Positions 34,747 through 43,739 of a stretch of 64,000 bases of DNA are shown one piece after another. Within the stretch, counting starts at the first letter, position 1, and each line of letters opens with the position of its first letter. The notes beneath the pieces were generated by a model. That model was not told where the DNA came from and ran no database searches. It was given only the letters and a program-made list of their open reading frames with translations. The stretch comes from CAZKBP01 sp964551015 (GTDB lineage: Bacteria; Bacteroidota; Bacteroidia; Cytophagales; Microscillaceae), in assembly GCA_964551015.1 (NCBI GenBank), contig CAZKBP010000012.1:62001-126000 (forward strand). Reading direction: 5' to 3'. The translations under genes were made by a program, and so were the position numbers.

Positions 34747-36093
34747 TCAATTCTGAGACGGTTGAAGCAATTGACCACTCAGACGGAGAAGATCAATTTC
34801 AAGTGCTTTGATCGCAAAGCGAAGACCGATTAAAGTATTTTCGGCCGCCAGTGCATCTAGTTGAATGTCCCGAAAATCGATGGCCGACAGTCCTCCTAGT
34901 TTATTCTTTTCAATAGCAATTTCTAAGTTTTCCTCCGCTACCTCCAGATTATATTTTCCGAGATCATACTGCTCAATCGCTCCCAAGTAATTATTGTAAA
35001 TGACCTCGTAGGTGGCTTCCTGTTCCACGATCGTATTTTGAATGACATCCTCCTGCCTTGAAATTTCAATGCGGGCATTGGTTACTTCTCGGTTGCGATT
35101 GCTACCATCAAACAGGGGGAAAGTCAAATTCAGACCGTAGTTTGGCCCGAAACTACGGTTAGAAGTAAGGAACCCAGCATCGGATTGAGATTTGAGGTAA
35201 GAATAATCAGCCGAGAACTCCAACCGTGGAGAGCGATTCCCTTGTGCTACTTTGAGTGCTATTTGGGAGACTTCCAAGTCTTTTTTACTAATTAGAATGC
35301 TGTTATTCTTGGCCTTGAGCTCTTGTTTGAGTTCATTGTAATCTAAGACCTGATAAGGAGGAATGGTATCTGAAATGGTAAACTCAGTATCAGGGGAACG
35401 ATTGAGAAGACGATTCAGGTTGGTTTTTGCATCGTAGATTAGCTGCCTTTGAGAAATGATAGAGGTGCTATCTTCATTCAGGGCTACCTGCGCTCTGAGT
35501 ACATCCAATTTAGAAAAAGCACCCAGTTCATAACGATCGCGTGCAATGTCTAGCCTCTCCTGAGATACGGCCATGTTCTCTCGGAAAGTCCTGAGCGTCT
35601 GCTCCTTCTGATAAATATCGTAGTAGGTCACCATCACGTCTGCCAGAGTAATCTCCATCGCTTGGCGAACTCTGAGCTGTTCGGTGGCTTCGGTCAGGTC
35701 AAATATTTTGAGATTATTAAACATATTGAAGCCATCAAAGATTGTCCATCTAAATTCGAGTGCAGCCGTTCGGCGGGTACTTTGGGCACCACTTACACTT
35801 TGTGAACGACCATCCAAAAATTCTTGACGCGTGTTGACGACGCTGCCATTATACCCGCCTGTAATATCTACTTGGGGCAAAATACCAGCATTGCCAAGTG
35901 TATTGTTGTTGGTTGCCATTTGCTGGTCGCGCTTTGCGAAAACTACATTAAAGTTGTCTTCTAAGGCGATTTGCACGGCCTCTTCCAAACTGAGAGATTC
36001 CTGAGCATGGCCAATTTGAAAATGGCTGATTAAACAAAAAAATAGAAGACTTACCTTGGATAGGTAGGCTTTTTTATGAAAAAATGAATGCAT
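34747..36093 (-). CDS. TolC-family outer-membrane efflux protein
   Basis: The 448-residue protein has a signal peptide ending near GHAQE, and then two repeats of the OEP type. ESLSLEEAVQIALEDNFNV is the first helix start and DRYELGAFSKLDVLRAQVAL the first repeat block. PNYGLNLTFPLFDGSNRNRE and EKNKLGGLSAIDFRDIQLDA form the second. It makes the outer-membrane channel of a tripartite pump. It is the last gene of the adaptor-RND-TolC operon, with 123 bases between it and the permease. Confidence 0.9.
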   Translation of the reverse strand: MHSFFHKKAYLSKVSLLFFCLISHFQIGHAQESLSLEEAVQIALEDNFNVVFAKRDQQMATNNNTLGNAGILPQVDITGGYNGSVVNTRQEFLDGRSQSVSGAQSTRRTAALEFRWTIFDGFNMFNNLKIFDLTEATEQLRVRQAMEITLADVMVTYYDIYQKEQTLRTFRENMAVSQERLDIARDRYELGAFSKLDVLRAQVALNEDSTSIISQRQLIYDAKTNLNRLLNRSPDTEFTISDTIPPYQVLDYNELKQELKAKNNSILISKKDLEVSQIALKVAQGNRSPRLEFSADYSYLKSQSDAGFLTSNRSFGPNYGLNLTFPLFDGSNRNREVTNARIEISRQEDVIQNTIVEQEATYEVIYNNYLGAIEQYDLGKYNLEVAEENLEIAIEKNKLGGLSAIDFRDIQLDALAAENTLIGLRFAIKALEIDLLRLSGQLLQPSQN

Positions 36094-36216
36094 TGAAGTT
36101 TTTAATACAGGTTGTAGGTTAGGAGTTGCGCGTTATTTATCTTCTATTCAATAGAATCAAACTTGCGTGAAGCATTGGTTCTTGCAAAACCCATCACTGA
36201 CAACTCACCACTAAAA

Positions 36217-39200
36217 TTAAACGATTACTTCTTCTTTTTTCTTTTCCTTATCCTTAAAGCGGCTCATATCCACCAATGCAGCACGACTAGAAATAAAGGT
36301 ATACATTGCCGGAATAATAAACAAGGTCAAGATCGTAGAAAAAATTAGCCCTCCCACGATGGCAATTCCCATAGAAGTCCGGCTTTCCGAGCCTGCTCCC
36401 AAGGCCAAAGCAATGGGTAGCGTACCCAAGATGGTGGAACAACTTGTCATCAAAATGGGTCGGAAACGGGCGCGAGCCGCTTGTTTGATCGCCTTCGCCA
36501 AGTCCATACCTTCTTCGTGTTTGCGCTGATTAGCAAATTCTACCAACAGAATTCCATTCTTAGACACCAAGCCAATCAGCATGATGATTCCGATCTGGCT
36601 AAAAATATTCAAGGTTTCGCCCAGCACCCACAAACTCAGCAAGGCTCCGCCAATGGCCAGGGGAACCGTGAATAAGATCGTAAAAGGATCACGAAAACTT
36701 TCAAACTGAGCTGAGAGCACCAAATAGATCAAGACCAAAGCAAACAAAAAGGCAAAGAGTAGGCTAGAGGAGCTTTCTCGGTATTCTTTGGATTGCCCTG
36801 CCAGAGCTGTGCTAAACGAACTATCCAACACTTTACCAGCAATCTGATCCATGGAGGCAATGCCGTCGCCAATGGTTTTGCCCTCGGAAAGACCAGCCGA
36901 AATGGTAGCCGAGAGAAAACGATTATAGCGATAGAGTTGAGGAGGTCTGCTTTCTTCTTTGGTATCTACCAAGTTGTCTAACTGAATCATTTCTCCTTGG
37001 CGATTTCGTACGTAAATGGAATTCAAGTCGGCGGGATTATCTCGGTTATCACGTTGTACCTGCCCCACGACCCAATACTGCTTTCCATTCATAATAAAAT
37101 AATCAAAGCGTTGCCCACTGAGTGAGAACTGCAAAGTTTGAGCAATATCTCGGATAGAAACGTCTAGTTTGGTGGCTTTTTCTCGGTTAATGGAAACTTG
37201 TAATTCAGGTTTGGTAAATTTCAAATCTACTTCGGCAAAGGTAAAAGTGGAGTCATTGTAAACTTCTTCCATGAATTTGGGAATCACCTCTTTGAGCTTA
37301 CCTAAGTTTTGTGCCTGAATGACATACTGCACAGGTAAACCCGAACGACGCCCCCCGATGCTAGGCGTTTGAGATACGAAAACCTGAGCGTCTGTGTATT
37401 TCTTGAGATCGCGGTTGAGCTCATCAGCCAGTTGTTGTTGGGATTTTTCCCTTTTGTCCGCTTCTACCAATCTTAGGCGCATAAAACCTGTATTCACGGA
37501 GCTAGAGGCTCCAAAGCCAGGCGACGTAACCGTGATAATGCCATCTCGCTCTGGTACATGCTCTTCCATATGGTTGATGAGCGTATCCATGAAAGCATCC
37601 ATGTATTCAAAGGTGGCTCCTTCTGGGCCTCGTGCCGACATCCGTAGAATGGAGCGATCTTCTAAAGGAGCTAATTCAGATTGTATATTACTGTAAAGTA
37701 CATAAATGCCCACGCCAATAAAAATCGTAGCTACGATCGCCAGCCAGCGATATCGCATGAAGCTTTCTAGCAAGCTCATGTAACCCTCCGTGAGCCAGAC
37801 AAAGAAAGGCTCTGTTTTACGATAAAACCAGCTTTTCTGCTCTCGTTTTTTGAGAATCCGAGAAGAAAGCATCGGCGTTAACGTCAAAGCCACAAAAGAA
37901 GAGATAACTACCGCTCCACTAATCACGACACCAAATTCTACGAAGAGACGCCCTGTGATTCCTTGCAAAAACACAATGGGGAGAAATACAGCCACCAAGG
38001 CCACCGTGGTGGCAATTACCGCGAAGTAAATCTCTGAAGATCCGTTCACGCCTGCCTCCAATGGCTCGGCTCCACGCTCTATTTTGGCATAAATATTTTC
38101 CATCAGTACGATCGCATCGTCCACTACCAAGCCAATCGCCAGTACAATTCCCAAAAGGGTCAGCACATTAATGGAGAAGCCCGCCATGTACATAATAAAG
38201 AAAGAGCCAATCAAGGAAACAGGAATCGTCAAGACGGGAATAATGGTGGTGCGCCAATCTCGGAGGAAAAGAAAGATAATCAGAATGACGAGGAAAAAAG
38301 CCGTGAAAATAGTCTGCTGTACTTCCGTGATGGAATCTCTCACGTATTGCGTGGTATCAAAACCAATCCCAACCTCGATGTCTTGGGGTAGATCTTTTTT
38401 GATTTCATCGAGGCGTTCATAAACCCTGTCTACGATTTCTACTTGATTAGAACCTGGTTGAGGAACCACCGCGTTCCCCACCGCTGGCGCCCCATCTCGC
38501 TTCAAGACCGTACGCAAGTTTTGAGGGCCTAGTTCGGCATAGCCAATATCACTAAAATGGACAATATTCTCGCCGTCTTGTTTGATAATGAGATCATTAA
38601 ACTCCTCTACGGAGCTTACACGGCCCAGCGTACGAATGGTAAGCTCCGTCTGATTGCCTTCAATCCGGCCCGAAGGAAGCTCTACATTTTGTCTACTAAG
38701 CGCATCACGTACGTCTAGTGGCGTCAGCTCATAGGCAGAAAGCTTAAGCGGATCCATCCAGAGGCGCATGGCGTATTCTTTTTCTCCCCAAATATAAATT
38801 TGACTAACCCCTGAAATGGTTTGTAGGCGTTCTTTGAAAACATCCTTGGCGATCCGAGTGAGTTCCAACATGGATCGCTTGTTACTGCGAATGGTAATGA
38901 AGATCACCGGTTCGGAGTCCGCATCAGATTTGCTCACAGTCGGAGGTTCGGCATCGGGAGGAAGATTGCGAACGGCACGGGAAACCTTATCACGAACGTC
39001 ATTGGCGGCCGCCTCCAGATCTACTTCTAACTCAAATTCAACGGAGATGGTGCTTCGCCCTTCCCGACTGACCGAGGTAATCGCACGAATTCCATCAATG
39101 CTATTGATGGCTTCCTCTAAAGGCTCGGTAATTTGCGACTCAATAATATCAGAATTAGCTCCCGTGTAAGTGGTAGCGACCGTGATGATGGGAGAATCCA

Positions 39201-39321
39201 CACTGGGATACTCGCGAATTCCTAGATAATAAAAACCAATAACACCGAACAAAACAATGGTTATAGACATAACCAAGGTCAAGACAGGACGGGAAATACT
39301 CGTGGTGGATAATGAACTCAT
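36217..39321 (-). CDS. RND efflux permease, hydrophobe/amphiphile type
   Basis: The 1034-residue inner-membrane protein starts MSSLSTTSISRPVLTLVMSI. It shows the twin six-helix RND layout with large periplasmic loops after helices 1 and 7. Diagnostic blocks are GVIGFYYLGIREYPSVDSP, GFSINVLTLLGIVLAIGLVVDDAIVLMENI (helix 4, with the proton-relay Asp pair) and MLIGLVSKNGILLVEFANQ (helix 10, with the relay Lys). It is driven by the proton gradient and probably exports drugs or lipophilic compounds. It lies five bases after the adaptor gene. The HAE1 subtype is more likely than the metal-exporting type because of the helix 4 DD motif. Confidence 0.93.
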   Translation of the reverse strand: MSSLSTTSISRPVLTLVMSITIVLFGVIGFYYLGIREYPSVDSPIITVATTYTGANSDIIESQITEPLEEAINSIDGIRAITSVSREGRSTISVEFELEVDLEAAANDVRDKVSRAVRNLPPDAEPPTVSKSDADSEPVIFITIRSNKRSMLELTRIAKDVFKERLQTISGVSQIYIWGEKEYAMRLWMDPLKLSAYELTPLDVRDALSRQNVELPSGRIEGNQTELTIRTLGRVSSVEEFNDLIIKQDGENIVHFSDIGYAELGPQNLRTVLKRDGAPAVGNAVVPQPGSNQVEIVDRVYERLDEIKKDLPQDIEVGIGFDTTQYVRDSITEVQQTIFTAFFLVILIIFLFLRDWRTTIIPVLTIPVSLIGSFFIMYMAGFSINVLTLLGIVLAIGLVVDDAIVLMENIYAKIERGAEPLEAGVNGSSEIYFAVIATTVALVAVFLPIVFLQGITGRLFVEFGVVISGAVVISSFVALTLTPMLSSRILKKREQKSWFYRKTEPFFVWLTEGYMSLLESFMRYRWLAIVATIFIGVGIYVLYSNIQSELAPLEDRSILRMSARGPEGATFEYMDAFMDTLINHMEEHVPERDGIITVTSPGFGASSSVNTGFMRLRLVEADKREKSQQQLADELNRDLKKYTDAQVFVSQTPSIGGRRSGLPVQYVIQAQNLGKLKEVIPKFMEEVYNDSTFTFAEVDLKFTKPELQVSINREKATKLDVSIRDIAQTLQFSLSGQRFDYFIMNGKQYWVVGQVQRDNRDNPADLNSIYVRNRQGEMIQLDNLVDTKEESRPPQLYRYNRFLSATISAGLSEGKTIGDGIASMDQIAGKVLDSSFSTALAGQSKEYRESSSSLLFAFLFALVLIYLVLSAQFESFRDPFTILFTVPLAIGGALLSLWVLGETLNIFSQIGIIMLIGLVSKNGILLVEFANQRKHEEGMDLAKAIKQAARARFRPILMTSCSTILGTLPIALALGAGSESRTSMGIAIVGGLIFSTILTLFIIPAMYTFISSRAALVDMSRFKDKEKKKEEVIV

Positions 39322-39326
39322 AGCCT

Positions 39327-40418
39327 TTAATTTACTTCTTGTAATTTGACTTTAACCCCGGGGCGGATATTCAACAAACCTGAACTAATGATGGTGTCGC
39401 CGGGCTGCAAGCCCTCGGTAACCTGCACTTTTTTCTCGGTACGAATACCCGTTTGAATCGGGGTATCCTCTGCTTTCCCATCTCGATAAAGATATACTTT
39501 TTGCCCTCCTAACTCTGGAATTACTGCGATGGCTGGAACCTGCAAGGCATCGTCATATTCTTTTAAGATAATCTCAACATTGACAAAAGCTCCTGGCATC
39601 AGGCTGCGGTCAGAGTTGTTGAGAATAGCGCGAGCAGTCAAGGTGCGAGTATCAAGATTAATTTTGGGTTCTATGGCGTAGATTTTCCCTTGATAAGTTT
39701 CTTTATTTAATTCAGAAATGATATTGACCGTTTGCCCCGGATTGAGTTTATTCATGTATTTTTCGGGGGCGGAAAATTCAATTTTTAGTTTGCTGATATT
39801 CACCAAGCGAACAATGCTTGTCCCTGGATTGACAAAGCTTCCTTTGCTGACATTACGCAAGCCTACCGTACCGCTAAAGGGCGCACGAATTTCGGTTTTG
39901 AGGATACGCGCTCTGACCTCTTTGATTTGTGCTTTTAAGGCATTTAGCTCAGATAACACAGCATCATACTCATCTTGACTCACGCCCCCTCTTTCTAGGA
40001 GTTTCTTTTGGCGATACTCTCGATTTTTGTAGAGTTCGGCCTGTGCTTCTAATCTTTCTAGCTGTGCTTGCAAGTCAGAAGCATTGATTTTGACCAATAG
40101 GGCACCCTGTGCTATCTGTTGACCTTCTTGAAAATTGATTTGCGTGATAATGCCACCTACTTCTGTGGTTAGTTCTACTTCTTCGTTGGGAAGCACGGTT
40201 CCAGTTACTCGGATACGATCCACCAGTTTGGATTTCTTCACGACCGTACCCCTTCCTAGCACTTCATTGCTTGGACCAGCCGACGAAGCAGAGGTTTCTG
40301 ATGATTTCTCTTTTTCGGCTCCAAAGCTAAATAAGCCAGTTTTGAGAACCACAGCAACAACCAACACCAAAAGTATGATGGATAGGGAGACAATTCGAAT
40401 GGTTTTGCGACTGCTCAT
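39327..40418 (-). CDS. RND periplasmic adaptor (membrane fusion protein)
   Basis: The 363-residue protein has an N-terminal membrane anchor (RIVSLSIILLVLVVAVVL). A lipoyl/hairpin region follows with VGGIITQINFQEGQQIAQGALLVKI and a coiled-coil hairpin (about 115-180). A beta-barrel covers about 200-285 (IRAPFSGTVGLRNVSKGSF is the lipoyl return). The membrane-proximal end has EGLQPGDTIISSGLLNIRPG. It links the RND permease to the TolC channel. It is the first gene of the operon; an inverted repeat sits in its upstream region. Confidence 0.92.
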   Translation of the reverse strand: MSSRKTIRIVSLSIILLVLVVAVVLKTGLFSFGAEKEKSSETSASSAGPSNEVLGRGTVVKKSKLVDRIRVTGTVLPNEEVELTTEVGGIITQINFQEGQQIAQGALLVKINASDLQAQLERLEAQAELYKNREYRQKKLLERGGVSQDEYDAVLSELNALKAQIKEVRARILKTEIRAPFSGTVGLRNVSKGSFVNPGTSIVRLVNISKLKIEFSAPEKYMNKLNPGQTVNIISELNKETYQGKIYAIEPKINLDTRTLTARAILNNSDRSLMPGAFVNVEIILKEYDDALQVPAIAVIPELGGQKVYLYRDGKAEDTPIQTGIRTEKKVQVTEGLQPGDTIISSGLLNIRPGVKVKLQEVN

Positions 40419-40463
40419 GGTGAGTGGCTCTTGAGATTAAAAAATAACTGTATAATAAACACT

Positions 40464-40480
40464 CAAACCCGAATGGTTTG
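40464..40480. promoter_or_regulatory. Inverted repeat, possible operator of the RND operon
   Basis: CAAACC and GGTTTG are separated by five bases (CGAAT), 46-62 bases upstream of the adaptor start codon. The position suits a TetR-like repressor site. No TetR gene is next to it, so this is inference only. Confidence 0.3.
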
Positions 40481-40751
40481 TTTACAATAATCGTCCTTAT
40501 GACAAAAAATATCTGTTATCGAAGCGTTAAAGTCATCTTTCTTGAAAAAGCCTCAGATGCAGAGGTTAAATCCTTCGTAATCAGTAGTTTGTGTTAAGAA
40601 TTACCTAATGTGCTAATCGTGGTTTTTAGAAAGTTACATTTTTAATTGCTAGGAAACAGCTTCAATACTAGCGAATTACGAATGTTTTCATAGCTTGGGA
40701 AGCAAAAAAGTGTAATTTCGGGTACTGGCGAAAAAAATTATTAAAGCAACC

Positions 40752-40813
40752 GCCTCAATAGTGCCCGAATGACCAGGCCAAGAGGCCAAAGCGGGTTTTT
40801 ATCGCTCTGAGGC
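40752..40813 (-). terminator. Nested hairpins after the small [2Fe-2S] gene, possible terminator or small RNA
   Basis: Three nested inverted pairs are seen: 40752-40757 with 40808-40813 (GCCTCA/TGAGGC), 40764-40767 with 40792-40795 (CCCG/CGGG) and 40776-40779 with 40784-40787 (GGCC/GGCC, loop AAGA). On the minus strand a T-rich tail follows (40740-40730). On the plus strand TTTTT follows the second stem. Confidence 0.45.
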
Positions 40814-40842
40814 AAATCTCGGGTAGCTGTCTATTCTGTGGC

Positions 40843-41121
40843 TTAGGTTTTGGATTTAAAAATTTCTTGTTTTATCGTTTGCTGAATTTCCTCTTCTTTA
40901 AATTCGGTATACCACTGATTCGTCGGTTGCAAGCTGCAGACGGGCGCTAATTTACATCGACCTGTGCATTCGGTACGAATTACTTCCACCTGACCCTTGA
41001 GTCCTGCTTCTTTGATTTGTTTTTTAAGTTTTTTGGCTAAATCCTTATTGCCAGCTTTTTTACACTTGCTACCAAGACATACATAAACTATTTGCTGTGG
41101 GGGCTGGTACTTTTGGCTCAT
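40843..41121 (-). CDS. Thioredoxin-like [2Fe-2S] ferredoxin-domain protein
   Basis: The 92-residue protein has the cysteine spacing of the small thioredoxin-like [2Fe-2S] ferredoxins (the NuoE/HoxE-related fold): Cys15 and Cys20 in YVCLGSKCKK, and Cys52 and Cys56 in TECTGRCKLAP, with a further Cys62. It is probably a soluble electron carrier. Its partner is not evident. It is followed by the nested hairpin region and lies 80 bases downstream of the diheme cytochrome gene, with which it may be co-transcribed. Confidence 0.83.
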   Translation of the reverse strand: MSQKYQPPQQIVYVCLGSKCKKAGNKDLAKKLKKQIKEAGLKGQVEVIRTECTGRCKLAPVCSLQPTNQWYTEFKEEEIQQTIKQEIFKSKT

Positions 41122-41201
41122 TTTTTCGTTACAATTAGTTTCTAGCCAACGTGGCCACCACTAATTTGAGTTCCCTCAGGTCAAAAAGAGGATGACAAAG
41201 C

Positions 41202-42299
41202 CTATTTTTCGGCGGTATTCATCGCTTCAATCCACTCTTTGATTAGAGCAATTCCTTCTTCGTGTGCAAGTTTGCGACTTACTTCGGGCATCATCACGCC
41301 AGGGTCTTTTGATTCCATCCGATACACTAAGATGGAAGCGTCCGGCTGACCAGGCACAATATCAAACTGGCGACCACCCGAGCCTCGACCGGCCGCAACG
41401 GGGGTTTTATGAACCCCCAAGGCGGTTTCGTCCTGTTCATGAATATGTAGGAAGAGTCCAGAAGTACTGGCAGGGCCTTCGGGACGATGACAATGTCCAC
41501 AGTTAATATCCAAGTAAGCACGGGCGCGTTCTGCTAAACTTCCCGAATGAGGATCGCTCCAGTTGGGCACTCTTGGTATTTGATCCAAATTAGCAGGTAA
41601 ATCGGTGAGCCAACCTTGTGCTTGCCATTTCGTGAGTTGATTTTGCGCTCCTGTGGCGTAAGCGAATTCACTGTTGAGTTGGCGGGCACTCGGGCCAATG
41701 GGAGTCATTTTCTCATTAAAGTTATGGCAACCTTGGCATTGATTCATATTGGGAACCAAGTAGTTAAGCTTGTTTTTTTTGCCTCTATCGTCTTTCCAGA
41801 CTACCTCTTTTTCCACGCCAGCTACTTCCAAGTAAGCCTCAGCTTGTGCCTCATCCCAAACATAGGGAAGAGCCACCCAGCCTTTTTCTTGATGAAGCAA
41901 AACCCGTGTCTCGATGAGATTTCTTCCGTTAGAAGCATCCCGAAAATCTTGAGGATAGTAAAAGGTTTTGATCAGAGCCGTCCCGACCGGAAAGTCAAAT
42001 ACTTCTTGGTCATTGTAGGCCACGGTCTGCCCTTCGGGAAGTCGGATAAAACGAGCTTTGTGCGCATAATCTGAAAACAAGGGCGTATTCAAGGTGTAGG
42101 GAAGCACATCGGCGGCGGGCTTCAGTTCGGCAAGATCGCCCACGAAGAAGCCGTATTCAGAAAGCTTCATTTTCGTACCCGCGGGCACTTGGTAGGTCTG
42201 ATGACTTCGGAAGGCACTGGTACTCAAAACTACCATCCCGTACAACACAGCCACACAGGAGAGCAGGCTGAGTCTTTTTATTAGAACAAATTTTCTCAT
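41202..42299 (-). CDS. Exported diheme c-type cytochrome-like protein (SO_2930/HNE_0200 type)
   Basis: The 365-residue product has an uncleaved or signal N-terminal helix (LSLLSCVAVLYGMVVLSTSA) and two heme c motifs: CQGCH (Cys188-His192) and CGHCH (Cys267-His271). Flanking blocks are LPYTLNTPLFSDYAHKARFI, LNYLVPNMNQCQGCHNFNEK and ARAYLDINCGHCHRPEGP, with ESKDPGVMMPEVSRKLAHEE near the end. This pattern belongs to a conserved family of unknown role that tends to be encoded beside a parallel beta-helix protein, as here. It is probably periplasmic or surface-exposed. Confidence 0.83.
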   Translation of the reverse strand: MRKFVLIKRLSLLSCVAVLYGMVVLSTSAFRSHQTYQVPAGTKMKLSEYGFFVGDLAELKPAADVLPYTLNTPLFSDYAHKARFIRLPEGQTVAYNDQEVFDFPVGTALIKTFYYPQDFRDASNGRNLIETRVLLHQEKGWVALPYVWDEAQAEAYLEVAGVEKEVVWKDDRGKKNKLNYLVPNMNQCQGCHNFNEKMTPIGPSARQLNSEFAYATGAQNQLTKWQAQGWLTDLPANLDQIPRVPNWSDPHSGSLAERARAYLDINCGHCHRPEGPASTSGLFLHIHEQDETALGVHKTPVAAGRGSGGRQFDIVPGQPDASILVYRMESKDPGVMMPEVSRKLAHEEGIALIKEWIEAMNTAEK

Positions 42300-42343
42300 T
42301 TTATAAAGTCTTTTTGCAAGGTTGAAATTACACTTCTGCCCGC

Positions 42344-43579
42344 TTACTCCGAGTCCGAATCTAAGTTACTCAGTTTAGTGGCTTTAATCTCATCGATTTG
42401 GCAATCGTGTGGAGTGAGGCTGTTGCTGATATTCTTGAAATCATGGGCAGCATCAATATTGGCAAAAGTGGCATTGCCATTATCACGAATACAGATACGG
42501 TAAGCGGGTTTGACCTGACCATTTTCATCCAGCGTTTTGGGGTCTACGATGCCATCGTAGACAATATCGGGTGCGTCTTTGCCAAATTTGAGCTTAAAAC
42601 GATACATCTTACCAATTCTGCCCTGCATGGTAGGCTTCATGGGTTTGCGTTGATAAGTATTATCGTGGATATAAATGCCAGTAGGATAAGGGTAATACGA
42701 GGAATCTTCAATGGGATTTTCGGTAATGTAATAGCTCACAATCGAGGTGCCTACGGTTCTATTGTCAATGATTTGATTATTAAAAACTTCTACGTGATTG
42801 GTCGCCAAAATCATGATGCCCGTCCCGTCGGGTACTTTGGCGACGATATTGCCCTTGGGAGCAAAGTTTTTATAATTATTTTCTTTGACTAGATTGTTGT
42901 AAACACGCACATTTCCCCCTTTTTTTTGTACCAAGTCTGGTAGGTCAAAGATCAAAATTCCTCCTGTATTTTGATAAGCCTCATTGTTGTAGACATCGGC
43001 CATGATGGAGTTTTCAATTTCAATTCCCGCTACGTTGTAGTAAGCTTTGCAGTTGCGGACAATGATATTTTTGGACTGACCTACATAGATACCGGCATCC
43101 GAGGCGCCCGTGGCGACACAGCCCTCAATCAGTACGTTGTTGCAACTGACGGGGTAGAGGCCGTACGCTCCATTATTTTTATTAGGTTTACCTGTCCAGG
43201 CCACTTTGACATTTTTGAAGGTAATTCCATCCACATTCATAGTTTTGATGCAGTCGCCTTTGCTGTCTTGAACCGTGAGGTTTTCTATTTTGATATTTTT
43301 TGCTTTGCTTACGCGAATACCTTCTGCGCCGTCGCTTTGATTTTTGAAACTGAGGATGGTTTGATCCATGCCTTTGCCTCGAATGGTGATGTTCTTTTTA
43401 TCTTGCAAGGAAAGGCTACGGGTGAGATCAAATGTACCCGCCTCGATCTCGATCACGGCTCCATCTTCGGCCATAATCATTTCGGTTTGGAGCCTTTTTT
43501 GGATATCCGTTTGTGCTTGGGTGAAAGTAATGGCTATGGTAAGTAAGAAGGTAGAGGTGAGGGTGAATTTTCGGGTCAT
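42344..43579 (-). CDS. Secreted parallel beta-helix protein, partner of the diheme cytochrome
   Basis: The 411-residue product starts at ATG 43577-43579, giving a good signal peptide (FLLTIAITFTQA). Mature sequence shows successive right-handed beta-helix turns: KNITIRGKGMDQTILSFKNQ, AKNIKIENLTVQDSKGDCIK, CNNVLIEGCVATGASDAGIY and SKNIIVRNCKAYYNVAGIEI. Many carbohydrate-active proteins have this fold, but I see no clear catalytic pair. It lies 44 bases upstream of the cytochrome gene on the same strand; this two-gene pairing is a known recurrent arrangement of unknown function. Confidence 0.85.
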   Translation of the reverse strand: MTRKFTLTSTFLLTIAITFTQAQTDIQKRLQTEMIMAEDGAVIEIEAGTFDLTRSLSLQDKKNITIRGKGMDQTILSFKNQSDGAEGIRVSKAKNIKIENLTVQDSKGDCIKTMNVDGITFKNVKVAWTGKPNKNNGAYGLYPVSCNNVLIEGCVATGASDAGIYVGQSKNIIVRNCKAYYNVAGIEIENSIMADVYNNEAYQNTGGILIFDLPDLVQKKGGNVRVYNNLVKENNYKNFAPKGNIVAKVPDGTGIMILATNHVEVFNNQIIDNRTVGTSIVSYYITENPIEDSSYYPYPTGIYIHDNTYQRKPMKPTMQGRIGKMYRFKLKFGKDAPDIVYDGIVDPKTLDENGQVKPAYRICIRDNGNATFANIDAAHDFKNISNSLTPHDCQIDEIKATKLSNLDSDSE

Positions 43580-43620
43580 AGCAAATGTAGGTTTAAGTTG
43601 ATATTTATTCAAAGATAAGT

Positions 43621-43650
43621 ACAAAAACCCGTGAATAGAAGCTTCACGGG
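43621..43650 (-). terminator. Intrinsic terminator of the alpha/beta hydrolase gene
   Basis: A perfect 8-bp stem (CCCGTGAA with TTCACGGG) and a 7-base loop are followed on the minus strand by five T residues (43627-43623). It lies 90 bases after the hydrolase stop codon. Confidence 0.75.
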
Positions 43651-43739
43651 CGAAATCTTAGATGCGGAGAACAAAATCAGGCAAATTTGCCGAAAGGCCA
43701 ATGATATATTCCAAGAATATCTCTGCCCGCGGAAAGTAT

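Larger units (their letters stand above)
40419..40842. other. Intergenic region upstream of the RND operon, 424 bases
   Basis: This region lies between the RND operon promoter and the 3' end of the small ferredoxin gene. It holds an inverted repeat at 40464-40480 and a nested hairpin set at 40752-40813. The rest is AT-rich with no credible gene. Confidence 0.5.

Noticed and set aside
42398..43546. Two long plus-strand frames opposite the beta-helix gene
   Set aside because: They lie opposite a frame with a signal peptide and repeated beta-helix turns. Length arises from the codon bias of the repeats.
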